Shown here piece after piece: positions 8,206 through 16,346 of a stretch of 46,082 nucleotides of DNA. Source of the DNA: an uncultured Bacteroidales bacterium (GTDB lineage: Bacteria; Bacteroidota; Bacteroidia; Bacteroidales; FEN-979); NCBI GenBank assembly GCA_903959905.1, contig CAJBYO010000016.1, forward strand, positions 1-46,082, given 5' to 3'. The position numbers and the translations under genes are program-made. Within the stretch, counting starts at the first letter, position 1. Every line of letters begins with the position of its first letter. Under the pieces are notes generated by a model. The model was not told the DNA's origin. It did not search any database and saw nothing but the letters and a program-made list of their open reading frames with translations.

Positions 8206-8812
8206 TTTTCCGGATCAGTTGGAACATCCACTCTTCCTGCCATTGATCACCGTCGTTGATCCAGTCTTTTTTTATGCCGCACTGCACAAACCCCGATTTC
8301 CTGAAAAGGCTCAGACTGGCCTCGTTATCGGGTGAAATGTTGCAATAGAGCTGGTGTAGCCTGAGTATGCCGAAAGCATACCGGATAAATTCGTCAAGTG
8401 CTTCCGCCGCATAACCCCGGTCCCGGAATTGTTCCCTGATGAGGATGCCTACACCGGCCCTCGCATGAACCGGGTCAAAATCAAACAGGTCAATAGTTCC
8501 TATCGGCTGTGCTTCTTCGGAATCTGTAAGCATTTCAACGATCAGGCGTAACTGCTTTGTGGCATAGATGTCATTCTGGGCATTGAGAACATATTCCTCC
8601 AGCTGGAACCTGGAGAAAGGGGTTAAGGTATTGCTCACGTTCCACACAGAAGGGTCATTTTCCCATGTGTACAACAGGTCAACGTCGGCAGGTTCCAGAG
8701 CCCGCAACCGTAATCGCGGGGCGTGGAGATAAGGGGCATGCAGATACGGGACATGCCCTGCGTCTGCATTGCGACCTTTGCCCGCATGATCATTTTTGTT
8801 ATTTATATCCAT
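8198..8812 (-). CDS. GNAT-family N-acetyltransferase (RimJ/RimL-like)
   Basis: It has 204 residues from the ATG at 8810-8812, which overlaps the 3' end of dapF by 10 bp. The acetyltransferase fold begins at RLRLRALEPADVDLLYTWENDPSVW and continues through GTIDLFDFDPVHARAGVGILIREQFRDRGYAAEAL (acetyl-CoA-binding loop) to LYCNISPDNEASLSLFRKSGFVQCG, as in RimJ/RimL and SpeG-like enzymes. The acceptor is unknown. About 35 residues before the fold are atypical. They include PYLHAPYLHAP, encoded by 15-bp tandem units at 8718-8762, and look like a repeat that has grown into the 5' coding end. The position between dapF and mltG might point to a cell-wall substrate, but that is inference. Confidence 0.85.
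   Translation of the reverse strand: MDINNKNDHAGKGRNADAGHVPYLHAPYLHAPRLRLRALEPADVDLLYTWENDPSVWNVSNTLTPFSRFQLEEYVLNAQNDIYATKQLRLIVEMLTDSEEAQPIGTIDLFDFDPVHARAGVGILIREQFRDRGYAAEALDEFIRYAFGILRLHQLYCNISPDNEASLSLFRKSGFVQCGIKKDWINDGDQWQEEWMFQLIRKNE
8718..8762. repeat. 15-bp tandem repeat in the 5' coding part of the GNAT gene
   Basis: Three adjacent 15-bp units (GGGGCGTGGAGATAA, GGGGCATGCAGATAC, and a more diverged GGGACATGCCCTGCG) encode the PYLHA-type pentapeptide repeat on the minus strand. Unit length keeps the frame. Confidence 0.75.
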
Positions 8813-9588
8813 ATTTCTCCCGAAAAAACAAATTTCGCCGGCCCCTCCAGCCATATTTCAGTAAAATGCTCCCCATCCCGGATGAAACAAACCTTCAGGT
8901 TGCCCCCGGGAGTTGAGATATTGAATGAGTCTGTATCTGACTGGTTTTTATATGCCAGGGCCAGGGCAGCGGCGGTGACACCGGTACCGCATGAAAGTGT
9001 CTCATTTTCAACACCCCGCTCATAAGTTCGCACGAACAGGCTGTCGCCGCGCACTTCGGCGAAATCAACATTGACCCCTCCTGGTGCGAAACGTGATTCG
9101 TTGCGCAGGCGCCTGCCCATTCCAAATACATCAATAATTTGTGCATCAGGTACAAACTGAACAAAATGAGGTGATCCGGTATCCAGGAATATTCCATCGT
9201 CATAGATCCTTCCGATTGCGGTATCTTTCATCTGCAGCCGGTAAAGACTTTCGGGCAGGCTGTCAAAAATCTCGGCTTCATGCACCCCGTCAACGGCACG
9301 GAATCGGGTCATGCACCCGGCAAGTCCGAGTGATTTGGCAAAGGCCACCATGCAGCGGCCGCCATTGCCGCACATGGTGCTCTCATTCCCGTCGGAATTA
9401 TAGTAAGTCATGGCAAAACTGAAGCCGCTTTCCGCTGAAAGGAGCATAAGCCCGTCGGCACCGATTCCGAAATGACGGTCGCACAAACTCGCAACCTGCT
9501 CGGCGGTGGGCTTCCATTGCAACTCCCGGTTGTCAACAATGATAAAATCGTTGCCGGTGCCGTGGTATTTTGAAAACGGAATTTTCAT
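8803..9588 (-). CDS. dapF: Diaminopimelate epimerase
   Basis: This 261-residue enzyme (ATG at 9586-9588; an upstream GTG at 9600 is less likely) converts LL- to meso-diaminopimelate for lysine and peptidoglycan synthesis. The two catalytic cysteines are C73 in STMCGNGGRC and C200 in ETLSCGTGVTAA. The N-terminal FSKYHGTGNDFIIVD and the central DTGSPHFV and APGGVNVDF also match the family. It is the first gene of a minus-strand operon with a GNAT gene, mltG and a DUF2279 gene, all overlapping by a few bases. Confidence 0.96.
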   Translation of the reverse strand: MKIPFSKYHGTGNDFIIVDNRELQWKPTAEQVASLCDRHFGIGADGLMLLSAESGFSFAMTYYNSDGNESTMCGNGGRCMVAFAKSLGLAGCMTRFRAVDGVHEAEIFDSLPESLYRLQMKDTAIGRIYDDGIFLDTGSPHFVQFVPDAQIIDVFGMGRRLRNESRFAPGGVNVDFAEVRGDSLFVRTYERGVENETLSCGTGVTAAALALAYKNQSDTDSFNISTPGGNLKVCFIRDGEHFTEIWLEGPAKFVFSGEIWI

Positions 9589-9632
9589 GCTTTTCTTCAC
9601 TTTACAAAGCTAACGAAAAGCAATTAATTTAT

Positions 9633-9640
9633 TACTTTTG
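9633..9640 (+). promoter_or_regulatory. Possible -7 box (TACTTTTG) close to the 9648 start
   Basis: TACTTTTG fits TAnnTTTG but ends only 7 bp before the ATG, which would leave a nearly leaderless mRNA. No clear -33 TTTG is present, so this is a weak call. Confidence 0.35.
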
Positions 9641-9647
9641 ACCCCTG

Positions 9648-10958
9648 ATGAAGCAGACGATTTCCCGCTTTTTTTTCATTTTCAGCATAATGGCACTGGT
9701 TAAGTTATCCACTGCACAGGATCCGTCAACCATGCCCGACATTGATACCCTGAACTATTCTGCCAATTGTCCGCAAAAAGATATTTTTGACATCCTGACA
9801 AAGGAAAAGCTGCATGCCCCTGAAATACCATCGCGCAAAGTCAGGGCCATCATATTGCCGCTCATCGCTTATTCTCCGGCAACAGGGGTGCAGCTTGGTG
9901 CAGGCTCCTCCCTGTCATGGACCATCGGCCGCCATCCCAGCACCAACCTTTCTGCAGGGTCGGTGCAGGTTTTATGGACTACCAAAAAGCAGCTGATTTC
10001 GTACATCAGAACGAGCATGTTCTTCAATGAGAACAAGTGGTTTCTGCAAACAGACTGGCGGCTTTATCTTTTTCGTCTTCCTACTTTTGGACTCGGTACC
10101 GGTCCGTCGGATAACATACCGGCAATTCCGGACAACCCCGACTTCGGATCAGCTCCCATGGTATATGAAGGCGGCAGTTTCCCCATGAAATACAACTGGA
10201 TTAAGATCCACAATGTGATTTTCAGGGAAGTTGAAAAGCACTTTTATGCCGGCATCGGGTATCATCTTGACCATTATTACGACATCCAGGATGAGGAACT
10301 TAAACTCGATTCATCAAGCATTATCATCACCCCGCATTATGCCTATTCCACCATGCACGGTTTCAACCTCAAAACCTATACCACGTCGGGGATCAGTGTG
10401 AACTTTGGCTATGATACCCGCGACAATATCATCAATGCCTACAAGGGAATGTATATAAACGCTAGTTACCTCTATAATTTTGAGTTTTTGGGGAGCAGTG
10501 AGAACGGTTCTACCCTCTGGACCGAATTCCGCACTTATATCAGCCTGTCAAAGCGCGTTCCGAGAAATGTTCTGGCATTCAGGGCGTTTGGCAGCTTTAA
10601 GGTCAGCGGGGAACTGCCCTATCTGAACCTGATGTCGAACGGGTTTGATCCCATAAACTCCTCTGGCAGGGGTTATACCCAGGGAAGATGGCGGGGCGAG
10701 GATTTTGTATACGGGGAGGCTGAATACCGGTTCCCCATCTCGCGGTGCTCAAAAATAGTGGGGGGCGTGCTCTTTGCCAATGTATCAACTGCTTCCAACC
10801 GCGATATGGGAGTTCCGCTGTTCGGATATCTGAAGCCGGGATGCGGATTTGGCCTCCGGATCATGGTAGGGAAAATTGACCGTACCAACCTGCTGATTGA
10901 TTTCGGGCTGGGGCAGATGTCGGAAGGATTTTATTTGCAGGCACAGGAAGTTTTTTAG
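9648..10958 (+). CDS. BamA/Omp85-like outer membrane beta-barrel protein (paralogue 1)
   Basis: The 436-residue protein has a signal peptide (about 1-23, ending LSTAQ), a short linker without POTRA domains, and then a C-terminal Omp85-type barrel. Visible landmarks are FIAYSPATGVQLGAGSS-like first strands (LPLIAYSPATGVQLG), the VNFGYDTRDN strand pair near residue 255, and the L6-loop-like GRGYTQGRWRGEDFVYGEAEYRF near 340, and it ends in Phe as barrels do. It is clearly paralogous to 24260-25564 (same strand order and GRGY-x-QG-x-x-RG motif) and more distantly to 16347-17510. With no POTRA it is unlikely to be a core assembly factor. The role is unknown. Confidence 0.8.
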   Translation: MKQTISRFFFIFSIMALVKLSTAQDPSTMPDIDTLNYSANCPQKDIFDILTKEKLHAPEIPSRKVRAIILPLIAYSPATGVQLGAGSSLSWTIGRHPSTNLSAGSVQVLWTTKKQLISYIRTSMFFNENKWFLQTDWRLYLFRLPTFGLGTGPSDNIPAIPDNPDFGSAPMVYEGGSFPMKYNWIKIHNVIFREVEKHFYAGIGYHLDHYYDIQDEELKLDSSSIIITPHYAYSTMHGFNLKTYTTSGISVNFGYDTRDNIINAYKGMYINASYLYNFEFLGSSENGSTLWTEFRTYISLSKRVPRNVLAFRAFGSFKVSGELPYLNLMSNGFDPINSSGRGYTQGRWRGEDFVYGEAEYRFPISRCSKIVGGVLFANVSTASNRDMGVPLFGYLKPGCGFGLRIMVGKIDRTNLLIDFGLGQMSEGFYLQAQEVF

Positions 10959-11036
10959 GGCAAATGCTGGCAATGAAACTAATCTTGGTAATTAAAAATC
11001 GGGAAAGCTTGTTCTGGTAGATTTTGAGACGCAGTG

Positions 11037-11158
11037 TTGTGCCGTAGGCACAAAATATGGGTAGAATGCCGTGTTCCGCGATCCATTCCGTCCCATACGG
11101 GACGGAATAACACATTTCTCTGCCTCTTTTCTACCCATATATAATCCCTGACGGGATT
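11037..11158. repeat. Compact structured intergenic element with four perfect stems
   Basis: Within 122 bp I can pair the following. TTGTGCC-GTA-GGCACAA (11037-11053, 7 bp). An outer 12-bp stem ATATGGGTAGAA (11055-11066) with TTCTACCCATAT (11129-11140). Inside it a 10-bp stem ATTCCGTCCC-ATAC-GGGACGGAAT (11085-11108). And AATCCC-TGAC-GGGATT (11143-11158). All stems are perfect and small-looped. It occupies the interval 10959-11206, which has no coding sequence. From memory, similar CCGTAGGCAC/CCGTACGGGACGG elements recur in Bacteroidota genomes. Function unknown: interspersed repeat, cruciform or structured RNA. Confidence 0.75.
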
Positions 11159-11206
11159 TAGAAATGAAACCAGCAACCGATAAATGTTAAATAAATATGC
11201 TAGCAG

Positions 11207-11698
11207 ATGAACGGTGATCCGAAGTTGTATCAGTTACTGGGGGAGTTGGGTATAGAATTTGAATACCACGAACATCCGCCGGTGCCCACCATTGAACTGG
11301 CGATGGTACACTGGAAGGATATTGATGCAACGCACTGCAAAAACCTGTTTTTCCGCAATCATAAAGGCACCCGGCATTTCCTGGTTGTCATCGAACATTC
11401 GCACGACCTGGTGATCCGTGATCTTGAACAGCGGCTCAAACAGGGAAAACTGAGTTTCGCTTCCGACGAAAGAATGATGCGGTATCTTGGACTGACACCC
11501 GGTTCGGTTTCTCCGTTTGGCCTGATCAACGACCATGGGCGGCACGTGCATCTCTTCCTGGATAAAAACCTGCGCAGTGCCTCCAAAATCAGTTTCCATC
11601 CATGTATCAATACTGCTTCGCTGGTTGTTTCATTTGCGGATTTTGAAAAGTTTCTTATTTTTACCGGAAATGCTTTTGAGTACCTGGAGTTGTATTAA
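11207..11698 (+). CDS. ProX/YbaK-type aminoacyl-tRNA deacylase (prolyl-tRNA synthetase-associated domain)
   Basis: This 163-residue stand-alone editing domain belongs to the YbaK/ProX superfamily. It shows YHEHPPVPTIE near the start, the conserved lysine in HCKNLFFRNHKG, and the GLTPGSVSPFGLINDHGRHVHLFLDKNL substrate-pocket region. Such proteins hydrolyse mischarged tRNA, most often Ala-tRNAPro, in the cytoplasm. The exact specificity cannot be read from sequence. The gene stands alone between the structured element and the LiaF-like operon. Confidence 0.88.
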   Translation: MNGDPKLYQLLGELGIEFEYHEHPPVPTIELAMVHWKDIDATHCKNLFFRNHKGTRHFLVVIEHSHDLVIRDLEQRLKQGKLSFASDERMMRYLGLTPGSVSPFGLINDHGRHVHLFLDKNLRSASKISFHPCINTASLVVSFADFEKFLIFTGNAFEYLELY

Positions 11699-11741
11699 TC
11701 GCCTTTTTGTCGGGAATTTGCCGCCATCCGCCGATTAATGG

Positions 11742-11772
11742 TTTGCCACCCTAACAATCCGGTATATTTTTG
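11742..11772 (+). promoter_or_regulatory. Complete sigma-ABfr promoter for the LiaF-like/LytS/LytTR operon
   Basis: TTTG at 11742-11745 is followed after exactly 19 bp by TATTTTTG at 11765-11772. This matches the Bacteroidetes consensus TTTG-N19-TAnnTTTG at every fixed position. The leader to the ATG at 11811 is about 35 nt. It is the best promoter in the window. Confidence 0.82.
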
Positions 11773-11810
11773 CATCATCTAAATATTCAACAGCTCTAAA
11801 ACTATAAGCC

Positions 11811-12548
11811 ATGGACCCAAACGATGTAAAACAGAACAATGGCCCCCAGATGAAAAAATACTCACTTGGTGTAATCGTAATTGTAGCAGGTTTTTTGCTG
11901 CTGCTTTCCAATACCGGCATCCTGCCATATGAATTGCGCCATATTCTCTTTTCCTGGCAGATGCTCCTGATCGGCATCGGCGTTGTAAGTCTCTTCAGCA
12001 GTGAAAGCCGGACCCCCGGAACCATCCTCATCCTTATTGGCAGTACCTTTATAATTCCACGGGTATTTGACATTCCTTTTAATGTCATGCACCTGTTCTG
12101 GCCAGTCATCCTTATCGGCGTCGGGGTACTCATTCTCACCAAACGCATGCCGAGGCGCCCGTTTCAACCACGTGTTTTCCAGTCGGCCGACAGCCAGAAC
12201 ATGGATGACGGTTATATCCATGAAGAAAATATTTTCAGCGGAGGCAAACAGCGCGTGATGCACCAGGTTTTTCGCGGTGGCCATATCAACTGTGTGTTTG
12301 GCGGCTCAGAGGTTGACCTTACCCAGGCCACCCTTGCCGACGGCATCAGCGAACTGGAGGTGAACACCATTTTTGGCGGTGTTACCCTCATCGTACCGGC
12401 CGACTGGAGGATCCAGTTAAAAATGACCTCCATCATGGGCGGTTTCAGCGATAAGCGTTCGTTCATCAAGGAAAATCCTGATACTTCAAAAATCCTGATC
12501 ATCAAAGGCAGCACCATATTCGGCGGTGGTGAGCTTAAAAGTTACTGA
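11811..12548 (+). CDS. LiaF-like membrane protein (LiaI/LiaF transmembrane region plus cell-wall-response domain)
   Basis: It has 245 residues. Four hydrophobic helices (about 18-36, 44-60, 66-83, 88-107) match the LiaI-LiaF-like transmembrane region, with repeated W-P-V/Q-x-L-x-G-x-G-V signatures. The C-terminal beta-solenoid half has the recurring FGGxEVDL and IFGGVTLIVP units typical of DUF2154/LiaF. In Firmicutes LiaF restrains an envelope-stress two-component system. Here the next two genes are a LytS-type kinase and a LytTR regulator 17 and 10 bp downstream, so an analogous sensor-modulator role is a reasonable inference. Confidence 0.85.
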   Translation: MDPNDVKQNNGPQMKKYSLGVIVIVAGFLLLLSNTGILPYELRHILFSWQMLLIGIGVVSLFSSESRTPGTILILIGSTFIIPRVFDIPFNVMHLFWPVILIGVGVLILTKRMPRRPFQPRVFQSADSQNMDDGYIHEENIFSGGKQRVMHQVFRGGHINCVFGGSEVDLTQATLADGISELEVNTIFGGVTLIVPADWRIQLKMTSIMGGFSDKRSFIKENPDTSKILIIKGSTIFGGGELKSY

Positions 12549-12565
12549 ACAATAAACTGAGGAGC

Positions 12566-13630
12566 ATGCAACACCCGGTTTTTCTCAATAAAAGATCCGT
12601 TTCCGTTTATTTTGGTTTGTGGGCCCTGATCATCGGGGCTCACTTTTCCATTTTTTACTTTATCTACTATTTCCCTATAGAGGTGTCGCTTGCCGACAGC
12701 CTTGTTTTCAACGTCCTTTTTGCCGGAGTTGGCATCTCCATGTGGTATATCGTCAGGTACAGCATTCCCGACCAGAAGAACATCTGGAATGTTGTTTTCA
12801 ACCACTTCTCCTTCCTGACCCTCACACTCGTTGTGTGGAACGGCCTTTCATACACCATCCTGAGCACGATATTCAGCAGCAACAAAGTTTATATGGACCT
12901 GCTGATGGTCTCCATCCCAAATAAGATCATCAGCGGAGTGATCTTCTACATTGTGATCGGACTAACGTATTACCTTTTTATCTATTATATCAACCTCCAG
13001 GAAAAAGTTAAGATTGAATCCCGCCTGCGCATGGTGCTCAAGGAAACAGAGCTGAATATGCTGAAATCGCAGATCAACCCGCATTTCCTGTTCAACAGTC
13101 TGAACTCAATCAGCTCGCTCACCATCACCAACCCTGATAAAGCAAGGGAGATGGTGATCAAACTGTCGGATTTCCTGAGATATTCTGTTTCCAACAACGC
13201 TGCCAGTTTCACCACCCTTGAAGTTGAAATGGCCAATATCCGGAGATACCTTGAAATTGAAAAAGTGAGGTTCGGAGATAAGCTGCTGTTTGATTTCAAA
13301 CTGGAAGGATCATGCAGCACACACCAGGTGCCTGTTATGCTGCTCCAGCCTTTGTTTGAGAATGCGATCAAACACGGTGTGTATGAGAGTACCGAACAGG
13401 TGCGCATTGATATGGACTGTGAGTACAAAGACGGCTACCTTGAAATTCGTATTGTAAATGATTTTGATCCGAATGCCCATCCGCGGAAAGGAACCGGCAT
13501 CGGGTTGAACAACATAAGGGAGCGGCTAAGGCTGCTCTATAAAAATGATAAACTTCTCCGGACGGTGGTTGAAGGCACACGCTTTACAGTGTACTTGAGC
13601 CTGCCGAATACGGGGAGTAAAACCGTTTAA
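12566..13630 (+). CDS. LytS-type sensor histidine kinase (His_kinase PF06580 family)
   Basis: The protein has 354 residues. Several transmembrane helices fill the N-terminal half (about 10-150) with no extracellular sensor domain of size, followed by a short coiled linker. The phospho-acceptor is H173 in SQINPHFLFNSLNS, and the HATPase domain carries the N box LFENAIKHGV near 265 and G box KGTGIGLNNIRERL near 311. It should phosphorylate the LytTR regulator encoded 10 bp downstream. The missing sensor domain suggests that the signal arrives through a partner, possibly the LiaF-like protein encoded just upstream. Confidence 0.93.
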   Translation: MQHPVFLNKRSVSVYFGLWALIIGAHFSIFYFIYYFPIEVSLADSLVFNVLFAGVGISMWYIVRYSIPDQKNIWNVVFNHFSFLTLTLVVWNGLSYTILSTIFSSNKVYMDLLMVSIPNKIISGVIFYIVIGLTYYLFIYYINLQEKVKIESRLRMVLKETELNMLKSQINPHFLFNSLNSISSLTITNPDKAREMVIKLSDFLRYSVSNNAASFTTLEVEMANIRRYLEIEKVRFGDKLLFDFKLEGSCSTHQVPVMLLQPLFENAIKHGVYESTEQVRIDMDCEYKDGYLEIRIVNDFDPNAHPRKGTGIGLNNIRERLRLLYKNDKLLRTVVEGTRFTVYLSLPNTGSKTV

Positions 13631-13640
13631 TTTATACCCT

Positions 13641-14390
13641 ATGCCCCTCCGCACCATCCTCATCGACGACGAGCAACCCGCCAGGGATGTTGTCAAGCAT
13701 TACCTGAAAGATTTCCCGGAAATTGAAATACTGGGAGAGTTTACTGATGGTTTCAGTGGCCTCAAGGCGATCCAGGAACTGAAGCCAGACCTGGTGTTCC
13801 TCGATGTCCAGATGCCTAAACTGACAGGCCTTGAGCTGCTTGAGCTGCTCGATCAGCCACCCCTGATCATTTTCAGTACAGCCTATGATCAATACGCCAT
13901 CAAGGCGTTTGAAATGAATGCCATTGATTACCTCCTGAAGCCCTATTCAAAGGAAAGGTTCACCCAGGCGATTCAAAAAGCGCTTTCACAGGCAGGCACT
14001 GGTGCCAAAGCATCTGCACCGGTGCAAAACCTGGTGAAAACACTGGAAGAAAACCCCGAATTCCTTCAGCGAATTGCCGTTAAATCGCGTCACAAAGTCA
14101 CTGTAGTTCCCATTGATGAGATCATTTATCTCGAAGCGGAGGGCGACTATGTGATGATGCATACGAAAGATGCCAGGCATCTCAAGGAGAAGACCATGAA
14201 ATACTTTGAGACGCATCTTGATCCTTCGCAGTTTATCAGGATCCATCGTTCGTACATTGTCAACGCACGGTTTATTGACCGGATTGAATATTACGACAAG
14301 GAAAATTATGCAGTGCTTACAAAAACCGGCGCAAAGCTTCGTGCCAGCACATCCGGTTATAAAATTCTGAAACAGGTGTTGAATATGTAG
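13641..14390 (+). CDS. LytTR-family DNA-binding response regulator
   Basis: The protein has 249 residues. The receiver domain (1-120) shows the acidic pair D9-D10 (LIDDEQPAR), the phospho-acceptor D55 in VFLDVQMPKLTG, the switch Thr/Ser in IIFSTAYDQYA, and K in YLLKPYSKERF. The C-terminal LytTR domain (about 145-248) shows IIYLEAEGDYVMMHT and FIRIHRSYIVN. It is the output of the kinase just upstream. The operon's own promoter or the small ORF at 14420 are possible targets, but no LytTR direct repeat could be assigned. Confidence 0.94.
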   Translation: MPLRTILIDDEQPARDVVKHYLKDFPEIEILGEFTDGFSGLKAIQELKPDLVFLDVQMPKLTGLELLELLDQPPLIIFSTAYDQYAIKAFEMNAIDYLLKPYSKERFTQAIQKALSQAGTGAKASAPVQNLVKTLEENPEFLQRIAVKSRHKVTVVPIDEIIYLEAEGDYVMMHTKDARHLKEKTMKYFETHLDPSQFIRIHRSYIVNARFIDRIEYYDKENYAVLTKTGAKLRASTSGYKILKQVLNM

Positions 14391-14395
14391 TTTTG
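14388..14395 (+). promoter_or_regulatory. Possible -7 box (TAGTTTTG) for the 29-codon ORF
   Basis: TAGTTTTG matches TAnnTTTG. It overlaps the regulator's stop codon and lies 24 bp before the ATG at 14420. A small hairpin (TTTTGCT 14391-14397 with AGCAAAA 14404-14410) sits between. No -33 box is clear. Confidence 0.4.
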
Positions 14396-14419
14396 CTGTC
14401 TTTAGCAAAATTCACAGTC

Positions 14420-14509
14420 ATGGAATTCATCCACAACCCTTATCTGCTGATCGTTTGCAGTTCAGTGATCGTCTGCCTTTTCATCATTGTTGCCATCCGG
14501 CTGTTCTGA
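14420..14509 (+). CDS. Candidate 29-residue single-pass membrane peptide
   Basis: ATG at 14420 opens a 29-codon frame to the TGA at 14507-14509. The product begins MEFIHNPYLLIVC and continues through a 20-residue hydrophobic helix ending in IRLF, that is a transmembrane segment with one basic residue at its C-terminal end. A TAnnTTTG box lies 24 bp upstream and an A-rich/T-rich inverted repeat (14511-14527) follows. It sits 29 bp after a LytTR regulator gene. No family is recognised. A chance ORF of this length is common, so this is a candidate only. Confidence 0.4.
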   Translation: MEFIHNPYLLIVCSSVIVCLFIIVAIRLF

Positions 14510-14510
14510 A

Positions 14511-14527
14511 AAAAGGAATTTCCTTTT
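14511..14527. terminator. Weak AAAAGG/CCTTTT inverted repeat between converging genes
   Basis: AAAAGG-AATTT-CCTTTT separates the small ORF (ends 14509) from the mscS stop (14526). The stem is short and AT-rich, so termination is only possible. Confidence 0.3.
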
Positions 14528-16190
14528 AATGTTGTTTGATATTGAACGAATCTGGCGTGTATCCGGGTTTCCTGTTCTCTTCCGGTATGGCGATCGTATT
14601 CCCATCCCTTATGGCTCCGTAGTGCGGCGACATGATCTCCACCCCGGCCTTGTTGAATGAATCCTGGATATTCTGGTGGAGTTGTGAAAAGATAAGGGCC
14701 ATTTCATTGGGTGCACGGGTATATGCGTTCAGCTGGTAACTGACATAAAAATCATTCAGCGCAGTCTGGAACACAAAGGGTGCCGGCTCTTTCAGGATGA
14801 GGTTGGTTTGGAGTGCAGCGTCAATCAGTAACTGGTGAATAATTCTCCATGGAGCATCATATCCGATGGTAACGGTGGTGTGAAGGATAAGGCCTTTATC
14901 CGGTGCGCAGGTGCTGTAATTGATCACCTCTGTATTCATTATTTTGGTGTTTGGCACCGTAATCTCTTCATTTTTAATGGTCTTGATCTTGGTGACGAGC
15001 ATTGATTTTTCAATGATATCGCCTGTGACATCCCCGATTTTCACGCGGTCGCCCAGTTTGAACGCACGGGTGTAGGTGAGGGTAAGGCCGGCCATGAAGT
15101 TTGACAGCGCACTCGCGGATGTCAGAGAGAAAACAAGCCCCAGGAACACTGAAACTCCCTGGAAAACCTGCGAATTTGAGCCGGGAAGGTAGGGCCAGAT
15201 CGCCACAATGGAGAAAAGAACAATCAGCACCCTGAAAATGTTGAACGTCGGCAGTGCCCAGTCGGGGTAAAAGCCCGGTATCTTCAGGGTTTCCTTTTCA
15301 ATTTCAACTTTAAGGAATTTGAAAAGGCGGATGATCAGCCTCACAACGAAGAGTATCACGGCAATTGTGATCAGGTTAGGGAGGTATTGCCAGATGCTTA
15401 CCAGGATGTTCTTCAGCGGGTTGATGATATATCCCAGGAAGGTGATACTGTATGATTTCGTCCATGGAAGGAGGAAGAAAATGGTGACCACTGTGGCAAC
15501 GAACAGGAGGAGGATGATGAGCCACCTCATTACTTTCAGCATGACAAGCAGGATGACCAGTTGGCGCTGCTTGTTGAAAAACGCATATTCTTTCAGCCGC
15601 ATAACTTTCATAATCTTATCCTGCCACCCGATCATTTTCCTTGACAGGAGCCGGAAAAACCGGTTGACCATGACGATCAGCAGGATGAACGTAACAAGCA
15701 ATGCAATGGAAATGCCGGCGTTCTTCAACACGGCACCCAGGTTGGTGGATTTCCGCTGTTGCTGGATGGCATGGATGATTTTGACTTCCCTGTAGCGGGC
15801 AACGATCTCTTTTGTTGAATGTTCAAGACGCGCGTCTTCGTCAAAGACAGAGGTGATGATCGCTTCGCCATACATGATCGCATAGGCCAGCTCACTTTTA
15901 AATACCCTGATGGAGTCACTCTGATAAAACGGACTTTCAGCAATTGACCTGATCTGCTGTTCATTCAGCCTCGCCCTGTCGGCAGCACTGAACGGACCAA
16001 CCTTTGCGAAGATTGAAAATATAGGGGTGCCGAACGGGGCAACAGGTGCGCCGGCAGCCTCCACATGGTTTCCTGATTCTGTGGAATGCAGGTTTACACT
16101 TGTTAACGAATCATTGTTGGCGTAACTTGCAGTCGTACAGGCGAAAAGAATAAGAAAAGCTAAAAGCAGGACCGGTTTAATTTGTTTCAT
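14526..16190 (-). CDS. MscS-family mechanosensitive ion channel with periplasmic N-terminal region
   Basis: It has 554 residues from the ATG at 16188-16190, which begins a signal peptide (MKQIKPVLLLAFLILFACTTASYA). A soluble periplasmic stretch of about 120 residues follows, then several transmembrane helices (from about residue 150 to 390). The MscS pore and beta domain come next: FLGLVFSLTSASALSNFMAG and YTRAFKLGDRVKIGDVTGDIIEK, then VPNTKIMNTEVINYS. The pore helix with Gly/Ala/Ser-rich packing and the GDRVKIGDVTG strand are diagnostic. It would release solutes on hypo-osmotic shock. A TACATTTG -7-like box lies at 16230-16237. Confidence 0.93.
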   Translation of the reverse strand: MKQIKPVLLLAFLILFACTTASYANNDSLTSVNLHSTESGNHVEAAGAPVAPFGTPIFSIFAKVGPFSAADRARLNEQQIRSIAESPFYQSDSIRVFKSELAYAIMYGEAIITSVFDEDARLEHSTKEIVARYREVKIIHAIQQQRKSTNLGAVLKNAGISIALLVTFILLIVMVNRFFRLLSRKMIGWQDKIMKVMRLKEYAFFNKQRQLVILLVMLKVMRWLIILLLFVATVVTIFFLLPWTKSYSITFLGYIINPLKNILVSIWQYLPNLITIAVILFVVRLIIRLFKFLKVEIEKETLKIPGFYPDWALPTFNIFRVLIVLFSIVAIWPYLPGSNSQVFQGVSVFLGLVFSLTSASALSNFMAGLTLTYTRAFKLGDRVKIGDVTGDIIEKSMLVTKIKTIKNEEITVPNTKIMNTEVINYSTCAPDKGLILHTTVTIGYDAPWRIIHQLLIDAALQTNLILKEPAPFVFQTALNDFYVSYQLNAYTRAPNEMALIFSQLHQNIQDSFNKAGVEIMSPHYGAIRDGNTIAIPEENRKPGYTPDSFNIKQH

Positions 16191-16229
16191 GGCAGGTTTG
16201 AAGTCAGTATTTGCAAGTCTTTCAATGAT

Positions 16230-16237
16230 CAAATGTA
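16230..16237 (-). promoter_or_regulatory. -7 box (TACATTTG) for the MscS gene
   Basis: On the minus strand TACATTTG matches TAnnTTTG, 39 bp before the ATG. No matching -33 element was found. Confidence 0.4.
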
Positions 16238-16346
16238 CATAAATTTTATAGTTTGTTGATAATTGACAATTTAGTGTTCTGCAATCAAACTATTACCTTT
16301 ACCCGGATATTCGGATTGTGATTTTCATGCGGATGGGGGTACAAAT

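Noticed and set aside
9648..10958. True BamA assembly factor
   Set aside because: The protein lacks POTRA domains and the window holds several similar barrels, so the core BamA role is unlikely. Kept as BamA/Omp85-like barrel.
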